Source: Acidobacteriota bacterium
GTDB lineage: Bacteria; Acidobacteriota; Terriglobia; Terriglobales; Acidobacteriaceae
DNA length: 6,583 bases
Reading direction: 5' to 3'
NCBI GenBank assembly: GCA_003224995.1
Contig: QIAI01000038.1
Location: 1-6,583, forward strand
This document shows positions 1 to 5,079 of this stretch, piece by piece (position 1 is the stretch's first letter; every line of letters starts with the position of its first letter). Made by a program: the position numbers and the translations under genes. The notes under the pieces are model-generated. The model saw only the letters and a list, made by a program, of their open reading frames with translations. It had not been told where the DNA came from and made no database searches.

Positions 1-19
1 TAAGAAGCCGAACCCCGCG

Positions 20-38
20 AGCCCCGTAGGGGCGACAC
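20..38. repeat. Short GC palindrome in the leader, possible interspersed repeat
   Basis: The arms GCCCC (21-25) and GGGGC (29-33) flank a GTA loop, and the sequence continues as GACAC. The surrounding 1-143 has no credible gene. The TAA at 1-3 might end an upstream gene, but that cannot be judged from this window. The core resembles a short motif I recall between genes in acidobacterial genomes; this is memory, not a search result. It could equally be a terminator hairpin of an upstream gene, although no T-tract follows. Confidence 0.4.
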
Positions 39-143
39 TCTTCGACTGCCGGGCGCCGCTCACACCGCGACCAATCCCAAATCGCACACCCGCCGTGACC
101 ACGTTGCCGTTCTCCCTCCGCACATATAGCATCTAATCGAAAC

Positions 144-1376
144 ATGGCACCTGTGCCCCATCGACGGAGGGCAATGGCTTTAGGCGAGATCCTCGCCTTT
201 TCCTATGAAACCTTCATGTCGAACAAGGTGCGCTTCGCGCTTACCGCGCTCGGCATGGTGATTGGAACCGCTTCGTTGATTCTGGTCGTTACCATCGGTA
301 TGACGGGAAAGCAATATGTGCAACGGCTCATCCAATCCATCGGCGCGAACATGATTTATGTGGAGTACTCCGGCGGGGCACAACGCATCACCGCCAGCGC
401 ATCCGACCCGCTCACTGTCGATGACATGCGCGCCGTACAGGAACAGGTTCCCAGCGTAACCTACGCCTCACCCCTGGTGGTCTTAAGCGAGCGCATCGCG
501 GCGGGATCGGGCAAGGAGAAGGACATCAGCGTGATGGGAACGGCTCCGGAATACCAGCGCGTGCGCAATCTCAACGTGCTGTCCGGCCGGTTCTTCGATC
601 AAGGCGATGCGCAAGCGCGCAACAAGGTCGGCGTGCTCACGCAAAAGATGGCGGAAGAGATTTACGGTTCGGCCGACGCGGCGGTGGGGCAAATTATCAA
701 GCTCAGTGGATTGCCGTTCACCGTGGTCGGCGTGTTTAAGGAAGGAGTCGACACCTTCGGACAGTCCGAGGTCCAGGACTATTCCATGGTGATCCCCTCG
801 ACCGTGAGTCGCTACTTCACGGAAACTGCCGCCGTGAAGCAAATCTTCTTCACGGTTGCCAGTGCCGACGATGTAATCCCGGCCACGGCACAGATTCAGC
901 GGGTGATTCAGTCTCGGCATCGGCCCGAATCAGTGTATACGGTCAGCAACCTGACGCAGCTGCTCTCGGTCTGGGACAAGATCGCCAACGCTCTCACCTT
1001 CGGATTGCTGCTGATTGCCGCGGTCACGCTGCTGGTCAGCGGGATTGGCATCATGAATATCATGCTGGCGACGGTGAGTTCGCGCATTCGGGAAATCGGA
1101 ATTCGTAAGGCGATCGGCGCCACCAACCGCGAGATCCGCTTCCAATTCCTCGCCGAAGCTGTTCTCATCTCGCTGGTGGGAGGCATTGCCGGAATCATCA
1201 TTGGCCTTGCCATTCCGTTTTCGGTCCGGTTTCTCACGGCGTACCGCATCCCAATTTCTGGACTATCGGCGATCATCGCGATTGCTGTTTCCTCGTTGGT
1301 AGGAATTCTCTTCGGAACCTTGCCCGCCACCCGCGCCGCCCAGCTCGATCCCGTGGAAAGTCTGCGATACGAGTAA
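144..1376 (+). CDS. MacB/FtsX-family ABC transporter permease
   Basis: This inner-membrane permease (410 residues) belongs to the MacB type of ABC transporter. That type couples a cytoplasmic ATPase to a periplasmic domain and moves or extrudes substrates such as macrolides, peptides or lipoproteins by mechanotransmission. The topology is typical. TM1 spans about residues 31-53, followed by a large periplasmic MacB core domain at about 54-275. Three C-terminal TM segments lie at about 284-308, 335-358 and 374-395. The coupling-helix motif SSRIREIGIRKAIGA sits at 312-326, and the family ending DPVESLRYE closes the protein. The ATG at 144 has no clear ribosome binding site. An in-frame ATG at 174 (residue 11) follows GGAGG at 166-170 and gives the family-like start MALGEILAF, so the true start may be 174. 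No ATPase or adaptor gene lies downstream; partners may be upstream of the window. The substrate cannot be told from sequence. Confidence 0.93.
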   Translation: MAPVPHRRRAMALGEILAFSYETFMSNKVRFALTALGMVIGTASLILVVTIGMTGKQYVQRLIQSIGANMIYVEYSGGAQRITASASDPLTVDDMRAVQEQVPSVTYASPLVVLSERIAAGSGKEKDISVMGTAPEYQRVRNLNVLSGRFFDQGDAQARNKVGVLTQKMAEEIYGSADAAVGQIIKLSGLPFTVVGVFKEGVDTFGQSEVQDYSMVIPSTVSRYFTETAAVKQIFFTVASADDVIPATAQIQRVIQSRHRPESVYTVSNLTQLLSVWDKIANALTFGLLLIAAVTLLVSGIGIMNIMLATVSSRIREIGIRKAIGATNREIRFQFLAEAVLISLVGGIAGIIIGLAIPFSVRFLTAYRIPISGLSAIIAIAVSSLVGILFGTLPATRAAQLDPVESLRYE

Positions 1377-1532
1377 TTCCAAGCTGCGACCAACAAACTG
1401 CGAGCCGCGAACTTCACAATAGAAACTTGAGATATGCGGCGAACACGGAGCCCCGATTAGAAAAGGTGGATGAACGGCGACCACTGTGCCGCTTTAAGCA
1501 CGGGATTCCTGAAGCCCTGCTAGAAAAGCTCC

Positions 1533-1724
1533 AAAGCTTCTAACCGCGAACAACGCAAAGAAAAATCGAACAACGCAAAGAAAATCGAAGCACGCAAAGA
1601 GAATCGAAGCACGCGAAGAAAATCGAGGAACGCCAAGAAAATCCGCGAAGTTCGGAAAAAAGCTGGCTGGCTTCCTTCGCGACCTTCGCGGCCCTTCTTC
1701 GCGACCATCGCGGTTAAAAGCTTT
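1533..1724. repeat. Inverted-repeat element enclosing short-period repeats
   Basis: The left edge at 1533-1548 (AAAGCTTCTAACCGCG) matches the reverse complement of the right edge at 1709-1724 at 15 of 16 positions. Inside the left edge is a 19-bp A-rich tandem array. Inside the right edge (about 1673-1708) is a degenerate run of CTTCGCGAC/CTTCGCGGC-like words. The two inner arms are partly complementary (for example CCGCGAA...GCAAAGAA against the complement of TTCTTCGCGACCATCGCGG), so the whole element could fold back on itself. No transposase is present. It looks like a small non-autonomous or hairpin-type intergenic repeat; the exact borders are uncertain. Confidence 0.7.
1549..1644 (+). 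repeat. Five-copy 19-bp tandem repeat
   Basis: Consecutive units start at 1549 (20 bp), 1569, 1588, 1607 and 1626 (19 bp each), with consensus AAGCACGCAAAGAAAATCG. Units 1-2 begin AACAACGC, units 3-4 begin AAGCACGC, and unit 5 is the most diverged (AGGAACGCCAAG). A partial sixth unit (GCGAAG) follows. There are no spacers between units, so this is not a CRISPR array. The gradual divergence suggests expansion by slippage or recombination. Confidence 0.88.
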
Positions 1725-1753
1725 TCACTCGCGGCTCCAAGCTCGCAAAGAAC

Positions 1754-1777
1754 AAGCCGGGCTGGTTGGCCCGGCTT
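1754..1777. terminator. Strong 9-bp GC stem-loop, probable intrinsic terminator
   Basis: AAGCCGGGC (1754-1762) pairs perfectly with GCCCGGCTT (1769-1777) around a TGGTTG loop. On the + strand CTCATTTCT follows; on the - strand GTTCTTT follows. Neither is a perfect T-tract, but both are U-leaning. Lying between a + gene and a - gene, it could terminate transcription from either side. It is 377 bp past the permease stop and about 107 bp past the end of the - strand gene. Confidence 0.6.
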
Positions 1778-1853
1778 CTCATTTCTGATCAGAACGACTG
1801 GGTTCCGAAGTCCGGTCAGATGCTAAATCTATGTCACCGCTTTACTGGGCCTG

Positions 1854-1877
1854 CTTGAAAAGTCACCGCTTCTCAAG
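1854..1877 (-). terminator. Hairpin 7 bp past the stop of the 76-residue gene
   Basis: Read on the - strand, CTTGAGAAG and CTTTTCAAG form a 9-bp stem with one G-U pair and the 6-nt loop CGGTGA. On the + strand the same position is a mismatch, which favours a role in the - strand transcript. It starts 7 bp after the TAA of the gene at 1884-2114. No U-tract follows (CAGGCC), so it may be a 3'-end stabiliser or a weak terminator rather than a canonical intrinsic terminator. Confidence 0.45.
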
Positions 1878-1883
1878 GCTGAA

Positions 1884-2114
1884 TTACATCACCAGTGCCA
1901 GGTTCTCCAGCTCCAGCTGAAGGACTGGCAAAGAGCAACCCGCCATTTCAACACGACCGGCCGCGTCCAGAGCCGCCTGCGGGGATACCCCGTAGCCCCG
2001 GCCCATCAGGAAAACCTGCAATAACTCAGCGGCTTCCCGGGAATCGATCATCCCACCCTGTAGGAGATCGCTTCTCAACGATGCCAGCTCAGTATTTGTA
2101 AATCGTTCTTTCAT
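1884..2114 (-). CDS. Small hypothetical protein (76 residues)
   Basis: I do not recognise this protein. The start at 2114 is chosen because GGAGGTGAGG (2130-2121 on the - strand) lies 6-11 nt upstream; the open frame continues to 2240, but nothing upstream of 2114 looks protein-like. It begins MKERFTNTELASLRSDLL and contains the helix-prone stretch SREAAELLQVFLMGRGYG near the middle. It ends in a leucine-rich segment (LPVLQLELENLALVM). Composition is that of a small soluble, mostly alpha-helical cytoplasmic protein with no signal peptide, TM segment or metal-binding motif. A hairpin just after the stop and palindromes upstream fit a self-contained single-gene transcript. The alternating acidic and hydrophobic helices could mean a regulatory or partner-binding role, but no function is claimed. 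Confidence 0.7.
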   Translation of the reverse strand: MKERFTNTELASLRSDLLQGGMIDSREAAELLQVFLMGRGYGVSPQAALDAAGRVEMAGCSLPVLQLELENLALVM

Positions 2115-2120
2115 GGCCGT

Positions 2121-2130
2121 CCTCACCTCC
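2121..2130 (-). promoter_or_regulatory. Ribosome binding site of the 76-residue gene
   Basis: The - strand reads GGAGGTGAGG followed by ACGGCC and the ATG at 2114. Either the GGAGG part (11-nt spacing) or the GAGG part (6-nt spacing) can pair with 16S rRNA. It is the strongest Shine-Dalgarno match on the - strand of this window and decides the start of the gene. Confidence 0.7.
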
Positions 2131-2142
2131 GACCTGCTTAAC

Positions 2143-2195
2143 GTACTTGTACTTATTAGACTCGGCGGCTGCTGGAAATGTTGCATGCAATTTCC
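2143..2195. promoter_or_regulatory. Palindromes upstream of the 76-residue gene, candidate operators
   Basis: GTACTTGTAC (2143-2152) is a GTAC-TT-GTAC near-palindrome. TTGCATGCAA (2181-2190) is a perfect 10-bp palindrome flanked by GGAAA (2174-2178) and TTTCC (2191-2195). They lie about 30-80 bp upstream of the start at 2114, where a promoter for that gene should be. A - strand TAATAA at about 2158-2153 could be a -10 element, but no clear -35 was found. Binding by a regulator is inferred from symmetry only. Confidence 0.3.
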
Positions 2196-2368
2196 ATGCC
2201 GCAACCATCCGCCAAATCTATATACGTACCAGAACATCATCTGGTTTCTATAACCCCTGTGGAAAGGAAGAGTTGCGGACTACCCTTACGACGGTACCCA
2301 GCCATGAGGTACCGGTGGAGCTGTCTCCGAAGTGACATAACGTGTCGATCCGGGACGAAAAGCGTCGA

Positions 2369-2389
2369 TTGCCGTGCGAAATGCGGCAA
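2369..2389 (-). terminator. Weak stem-loop after the Trm112-like gene
   Basis: TTGCCG and CGGCAA form a 6-bp stem with a 9-nt loop, 10 bp past the TGA at 2402-2400. On the - strand it is followed by TCGACGCTTTTCG, which is not a proper U-tract. It is the only plausible 3'-end structure for the metC/Trm112 transcript. Confidence 0.3.
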
Positions 2390-2399
2390 AAGCCTCTGC

Positions 2400-2570
2400 T
2401 CAGGAGGGCTCGATGGTGGCTTGATCAACTAGCAGGATGGGAATGTTGTCGCGAACCGGGTAAACCCGGTTGCAGGCGCTGCACTTGAGGGCTTCCGGGT
2501 TCGCTTTCAGCACGAGCGGCTTCTTGCAGGCGGGGCAGACCAGAATGACCAACAGGTCTTGCGGGATCAT
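2400..2570 (-). CDS. Trm112/YcaR-like zinc-ribbon protein
   Basis: This 56-residue protein matches the Trm112-like family (E. coli YcaR, UPF0434), in length and sequence. It starts MIPQDLLVILVCPACKK and has two zinc-binding CxxC knuckles: CPAC at residues 12-15 and CSAC at 30-33. The family segment VYPVRDNIPILL follows at 37-48. In eukaryotes and archaea Trm112 proteins are obligate partners that stabilise SAM-dependent methyltransferases; the role of the bacterial homologues is much less settled. The ATG at 2570 is chosen because the protein then begins as in the family; the open frame extends to 2669 but would overlap the end of the MetC gene. No good Shine-Dalgarno is visible (AATCAGGC precedes the ATG), so translation may be coupled to metC, which ends 43 bp upstream on the same strand. 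Confidence 0.85.
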   Translation of the reverse strand: MIPQDLLVILVCPACKKPLVLKANPEALKCSACNRVYPVRDNIPILLVDQATIEPS

Positions 2571-2613
2571 GCCTGATTGTACGACGGCGCGGCAAGTCGT
2601 GGAATTTGAAGAT

Positions 2614-3780
2614 TCAGCTAGCCATCGCTGCCAGCGCCCGCCCCAGATCGGCCTGCAGGTCGCCGGCATCTTCCAACCCGATGTTCAGCCGAACGACGCG
2701 ATGCCCGTAATTGGGACGCCCGGGGGTGCCGTGGAAATCGTAGGCCACGGCCAGACTAGTGACTCCCGCCCAGCTGTATCCAATCTTGAAGAGCTCGAGC
2801 CGGTTGACGAATCCCTGCACCTGCGCTTTGCTGAAATTTGATTGGAAAACAATGGAGAAGACGCCCGTCGAGCCAGTGAAGTCACGCTTCCAGAACTCGT
2901 GTCCCGGACAAGAGGGAAGGGCGGGATGCAGGACACGTTCGATCTCAGGCCGCTCGCTCAACCAACGGGCCAATTCCAGCGCCGCTTGTTCAATCGCCCT
3001 CAGGCGGACGGCCAGGCTTTTCATTCCTCGCAATGCCAGGCTGCAGTCATCCGGAGAGGCCGCACATCCGACAAGTTGCTGGGTTGCCCCTAACTGGCGC
3101 CACGCTTTTTCGTCGCGCGTCGTAATGGAGCCCAGCAAAAGATCACTGTGTCCGCCGATGTATTTCGTGAGTGCCTGCATGGTGATGTCGATTCCATGCG
3201 CAAAGGCGTCGAAATGAACCCCCGCCGACCAGGTGTTATCGATCACCACCAGGGCGGCGCGCTGATGAGCTGCTTCGGCAATCGCGGGGACATCCTGCAC
3301 TTCCAGCGTGATCGAGCCGGGACTCTCGCACCACACCATGCGTGTATTCGGCCGGAAATGAGTTGTGATTCCAGAACCAGCCTCGGGAGGGTAGAAGCCG
3401 ACTTCGACGCCGAATTTCCGCAAGACGTGCACGGCGAACTTGCGATTGGGCGTGTAGACACTCTCCGGGATCAGCACATGATCGCCGGCCTTCAAAAAAG
3501 CCAGGTTGATCAGTGAGATGGCGCACTGGCCGCCCGGAGTAATCAGCGTCCGATAGCCATGCTCCAGTTCGCAGACTCGGGAGGCAAGCTCCAAAGTGGT
3601 GGGAGTTCCGTAAAGCCCGTAGGTGTAGCCCACCTCATACTGGTCCCATTCATCTTTTACCGATGCCGCATCGGGGAACAGCACTGTGGAGCCGCGCTGC
3701 ACGCCCACTGACAGCGACCGGAATCCTTCCGGAATCTTGGCGTCCGAATGAATCAGCTTCGTTTTCCAGTTCTTCGCCAT
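2614..3780 (-). CDS. metC: Cystathionine beta-lyase (PLP-dependent)
   Basis: The product is a 388-residue cytoplasmic fold-type I PLP enzyme of the Cys/Met-metabolism family. Cystathionine beta-lyase splits cystathionine to homocysteine, pyruvate and ammonia in methionine biosynthesis. MetC-like signatures run in order: RGSTVLF near 30; YTYGLYGTPTT at about 52-62, with the active-site tyrosines; TPGGQCA at about 81-87, phosphate binding; ESPGSITLEVQDVPA at about 152-166; DNTWSAGV at about 181-188, with the PLP-ring aspartate; and ALTKYIGGHSD at about 203-213, with the PLP lysine at about 206. GHEFWKRDFTGSTGVFS lies in the C-terminal domain and closely resembles E. coli MetC. The start at 3780 gives the family-like MAKNWKTKLIHSD; an in-frame ATG at 3810 would add ten unlikely residues. 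No strong ribosome binding site precedes 3780. Related gamma-synthases and gamma-lyases are less likely given the SPGSITLEV and HEFWKRDFTGS segments. Confidence 0.93.
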   Translation of the reverse strand: MAKNWKTKLIHSDAKIPEGFRSLSVGVQRGSTVLFPDAASVKDEWDQYEVGYTYGLYGTPTTLELASRVCELEHGYRTLITPGGQCAISLINLAFLKAGDHVLIPESVYTPNRKFAVHVLRKFGVEVGFYPPEAGSGITTHFRPNTRMVWCESPGSITLEVQDVPAIAEAAHQRAALVVIDNTWSAGVHFDAFAHGIDITMQALTKYIGGHSDLLLGSITTRDEKAWRQLGATQQLVGCAASPDDCSLALRGMKSLAVRLRAIEQAALELARWLSERPEIERVLHPALPSCPGHEFWKRDFTGSTGVFSIVFQSNFSKAQVQGFVNRLELFKIGYSWAGVTSLAVAYDFHGTPGRPNYGHRVVRLNIGLEDAGDLQADLGRALAAMAS

Positions 3781-3859
3781 GCAGGAGAGTCTAAATGACC
3801 ATCGCCCCACAGAATCCCTTGTCCATATTCAGGCTCCCTGACCAGGCCTCATTCCCCTT

Positions 3860-3904
3860 TGCCTGTTTCTCTGTGCCCCTGTGTCTCTGTGTCTATGTGG
3901 TGAA
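3860..3904 (-). repeat. Octamer tandem array, CACAGAGA type (five units)
   Basis: On the + strand the 8-bp units are TGCCTGTT (3860), TCTCTGTG (3868), CCCCTGTG (3876), TCTCTGTG (3884) and TCTATGTG (3892), then GTGAA. Read on the - strand this is TTCACCACATAGACACAGAG and onward. The edge TTCAC-CACA and the 8-bp period recur at 4894-4922 and 5021-5041. It sits 46 bp upstream of the folD start. Confidence 0.85.
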
Positions 3905-3941
3905 TCAGCCTTTGCATTTAGAATGAAACTATCAAGGATGG

Positions 3942-3946
3942 GGAGG
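3942..3946 (+). promoter_or_regulatory. Ribosome binding site of folD
   Basis: GGAGG (3942-3946) precedes the ATG at 3951 by 4 nt and fixes the start. An upstream ATG at 3938 is out of frame. Confidence 0.7.
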
Positions 3947-3950
3947 ACGG

Positions 3951-4931
3951 ATGGCGGCCACGGTTCTGGACGGCAACAAGATAGCAAGTGAAATTCGAGC
4001 GGAGGTGGCGGCCGAGGCCAAATCGCTCGCCGAGGCGGGCATGCGTCCGGGCTTGGCTGTTGTGCTGGTGGGGCACAATCCCGCGTCGGAGATTTACGTT
4101 CGCGGCAAAGTGAAGAGCTGTGAAGAAGTGGGTATCTTCAGCGAGAAGCACACTCCTCCGGAAACCGTCTCGACTTCCGAGTTGCTGTCCCTCGTCGACC
4201 ATCTCAATCGGCGCGACGACATCGACGGAATCCTGGTCCAATTGCCTCTGCCCTCGCAGGTCGATTCCAAAAAAGTGCTGATGGCGGTGGATCCGGCGAA
4301 GGATGTCGACGGATTTCATCCCATGAATGTCGGCTTCCTGTCTACGCAGCGGCCCGGATTGGTCCCGTGCACGCCGGGCGGAATCATGGAAATGCTTCGA
4401 AGGTCCGGCATCCCGGTCGCCGGGCAGGAAGCGGTGGTGGTCGGTCGCAGCGACATCGTGGGTAAACCCATGGCAATGCTGTTGATGAATGCAAACGCAA
4501 CCGTAACCGTGTGCCATTCCAAGACCCGCGACTTGCCGGAAGTCTGTCGCCGGGCGGACATCCTGGTGGCAGCCATCGGGAGGGCCGGGATGATTACGCG
4601 GGATTTCGTGCGGCCCGGGGCTACCGTGATCGATGTCGGCATGAATAAGATCACGGATCGCGCGGAATTCCAGCGCTATTTCAAAGGCAATGAGAAGCGC
4701 GAGCAGGCCTTCGCCAGGAATGGGTCGACTCTGGTGGGGGATGTGCATCCCGAAGTAGCAGCGATCGCCGGCGCCCTGACGCCGGTTCCCGGCGGCGTCG
4801 GACCGCTGACCATCGCCATGCTGATGGCGAATACAGTTAGGGCAGCCAAGCTGCGGCGCGGGACGGCAGTTCCGGTAGCCTGTAGGACATCAATTCACCA
4901 CAGAGTCACAGGGACACAGAGAACATCCTAG
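3951..4931 (+). CDS. folD: Bifunctional methylene-THF dehydrogenase / methenyl-THF cyclohydrolase
   Basis: FolD interconverts 5,10-methylene-, 5,10-methenyl- and 10-formyl-tetrahydrofolate with NADP(+), supplying one-carbon units for purines, formyl-Met and methionine. It works as a cytoplasmic homodimer. Signatures: VGHNPASEIYVRGKVKSC at 40-57 with the catalytic Tyr49 and Lys53; GILVQLPLP at 93-101 with Gln97; DVDGFHPMNVG at 118-128 with Asp120; PCTPGGIMEML at 139-149; the Rossmann motif VVVGRSDIVGKPMAMLL at 162-178; and the signature PVPGGVGPLTIAM at 278-290. The loop at about 233-258 is longer than in E. coli FolD. The protein is 326 residues against a usual ~285-300. The family-like part ends at about AAKLRRG (304), and residues 315-325 are encoded by an intergenic repeat that runs into the gene. 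The start is supported by GGAGG. Confidence 0.96.
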   Translation: MAATVLDGNKIASEIRAEVAAEAKSLAEAGMRPGLAVVLVGHNPASEIYVRGKVKSCEEVGIFSEKHTPPETVSTSELLSLVDHLNRRDDIDGILVQLPLPSQVDSKKVLMAVDPAKDVDGFHPMNVGFLSTQRPGLVPCTPGGIMEMLRRSGIPVAGQEAVVVGRSDIVGKPMAMLLMNANATVTVCHSKTRDLPEVCRRADILVAAIGRAGMITRDFVRPGATVIDVGMNKITDRAEFQRYFKGNEKREQAFARNGSTLVGDVHPEVAAIAGALTPVPGGVGPLTIAMLMANTVRAAKLRRGTAVPVACRTSIHHRVTGTQRTS

Positions 4932-5041
4932 AAAAGTATGGGTTTTCTGGAGACAGCCAAACGTTCACCAGGACTTCATGCGACGTTGCGTAGCTGACGA
5001 TAAAGATTGAAGACCCAGATCCTCTGTGTCTCTGTGGTGAA
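4894..5041. repeat. Inverted pair of octamer repeats overlapping the folD end
   Basis: The left arm (4894-4922) is TTCAC followed by three 8-bp units: CACAGAGT, CACAGGGA and CACAGAGA. The right arm (5021-5041) is CCTCTGTG and TCTCTGTG followed by GTGAA. The outer 12 bp TTCACCACAGAG (4894-4905) and CTCTGTGGTGAA (5030-5041) are perfectly complementary, with further matches inside. The 98 bp between the arms have no credible gene. The element covers the last codons and stop of folD and ends 38 bp before the coaE start, so it may fold as a hairpin in a folD-coaE transcript. No transposase is present. Confidence 0.82.
4928..4950 (+). terminator. A/U-rich hairpin over the folD stop codon
   Basis: CTAGAAAA (4928-4935) pairs with TTTTCTGG (4943-4950), including one G-U pair, around GTATGGG. 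The folD stop TAG (4929-4931) is inside the stem. It is too A/U-rich to be a strong terminator and no U-tract follows it, so a processing or weak pausing role is as likely as termination. Confidence 0.3.
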
Positions 5042-5066
5042 ATGGCTTTCGCTTCAGCTGTGTTTC

Positions 5067-5071
5067 GAGGG
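5067..5071 (+). promoter_or_regulatory. Ribosome binding site pointing to the CTG start of coaE
   Basis: GAGGG (5067-5071) lies 8 nt before CTG at 5080, normal Shine-Dalgarno spacing. No ATG, GTG or TTG in the coaE frame occurs between the in-frame stop at 5038-5040 and the ATG at 5134. Confidence 0.6.
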
Positions 5072-5079
5072 AACGCCAA

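Larger units (their letters stand above)
1377..1883. other. 507-bp gene-free spacer rich in repeats and hairpins
   Basis: No open frame here has a plausible ribosome binding site and protein-like composition. The first ~150 bp after the permease stop are unremarkable. From 1533 to 1724 lies an inverted-repeat element containing a 19-bp tandem array. A perfect 9-bp stem-loop follows at 1754-1777. A 10-bp direct repeat GTCACCGCTT occurs at 1833-1842 and 1862-1871, the second copy lying inside a hairpin at 1854-1877. The spacer separates the + strand permease from the - strand gene at 1884-2114, so transcription converges here and terminators are expected. Confidence 0.75.
2115..2399. other. Spacer with palindromes, no gene seen
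   Basis: Besides the two palindromes near the 76-residue gene there are three further inverted repeats: ACCAGA/TCTGGT (2228-2233 and 2240-2245), CGGTACC/GGTACCG (2292-2298 and 2308-2314), and TTGCCG/CGGCAA (2369-2374 and 2384-2389). Short open frames on both strands lack ribosome binding sites and protein-like composition. The region spans the 5' side of one - strand gene and the 3' end of the Trm112-like gene. Confidence 0.6.
3781..3950. promoter_or_regulatory. Divergent intergenic region between metC and folD
   Basis: Both genes must be transcribed outward from this 170-bp gap unless transcripts enter from elsewhere. A TAGAAT (3919-3924) 26 bp before the folD start is a fair -10 match, but the -35 position has no convincing hexamer. 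No -10/-35 pair stands out for metC. The gap also holds an octamer repeat array (3860-3904). No riboswitch-like structure was recognised. Confidence 0.4.

Noticed and set aside
908..1417. 169-residue open frame on the - strand opposite the permease
   Set aside because: It is antisense to the conserved C-terminal membrane segments of the MacB permease, with low-complexity composition and no ribosome binding site.
1470..1520. 16-residue mini-ORF after AAGGTGG
   Set aside because: The ribosome binding site touches the start codon too closely, the peptide (MNGDHCAALSTGFLKPC) matches nothing known to me, and such short frames are expected by chance.
1549..1644. CRISPR-like repeat array
   Set aside because: The 19-bp units follow one another with no unique spacers, and there are no cas genes. 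It is a tandem repeat.
1520..1708. 62-residue - strand open frame (Phe/Leu-rich, membrane-like)
   Set aside because: It is a translation of the 19-bp tandem array. The repeated FFALFDFSL-like words come from the repeat, not from selection for a protein.
2147..2432. 62- and 84-residue + strand frames in the spacer
   Set aside because: No ribosome binding sites, atypical composition, overlap with each other in different frames, and overlap with the real - strand Trm112-like gene or its 3' flank.
3896..3924. Sigma-70 promoter of folD (-35 near 3896, -10 TAGAAT at 3919)
   Set aside because: The -10 match is fair, but the -35 position (TGTGGT) falls in the repeat and matches poorly, so I mention it only in the intergenic entry.
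3918..4748. 276-residue open frame on the - strand opposite folD
   Set aside because: It is His- and Arg-rich, has no recognisable motif, and lies entirely antisense to a clear folD. It is a shadow frame.
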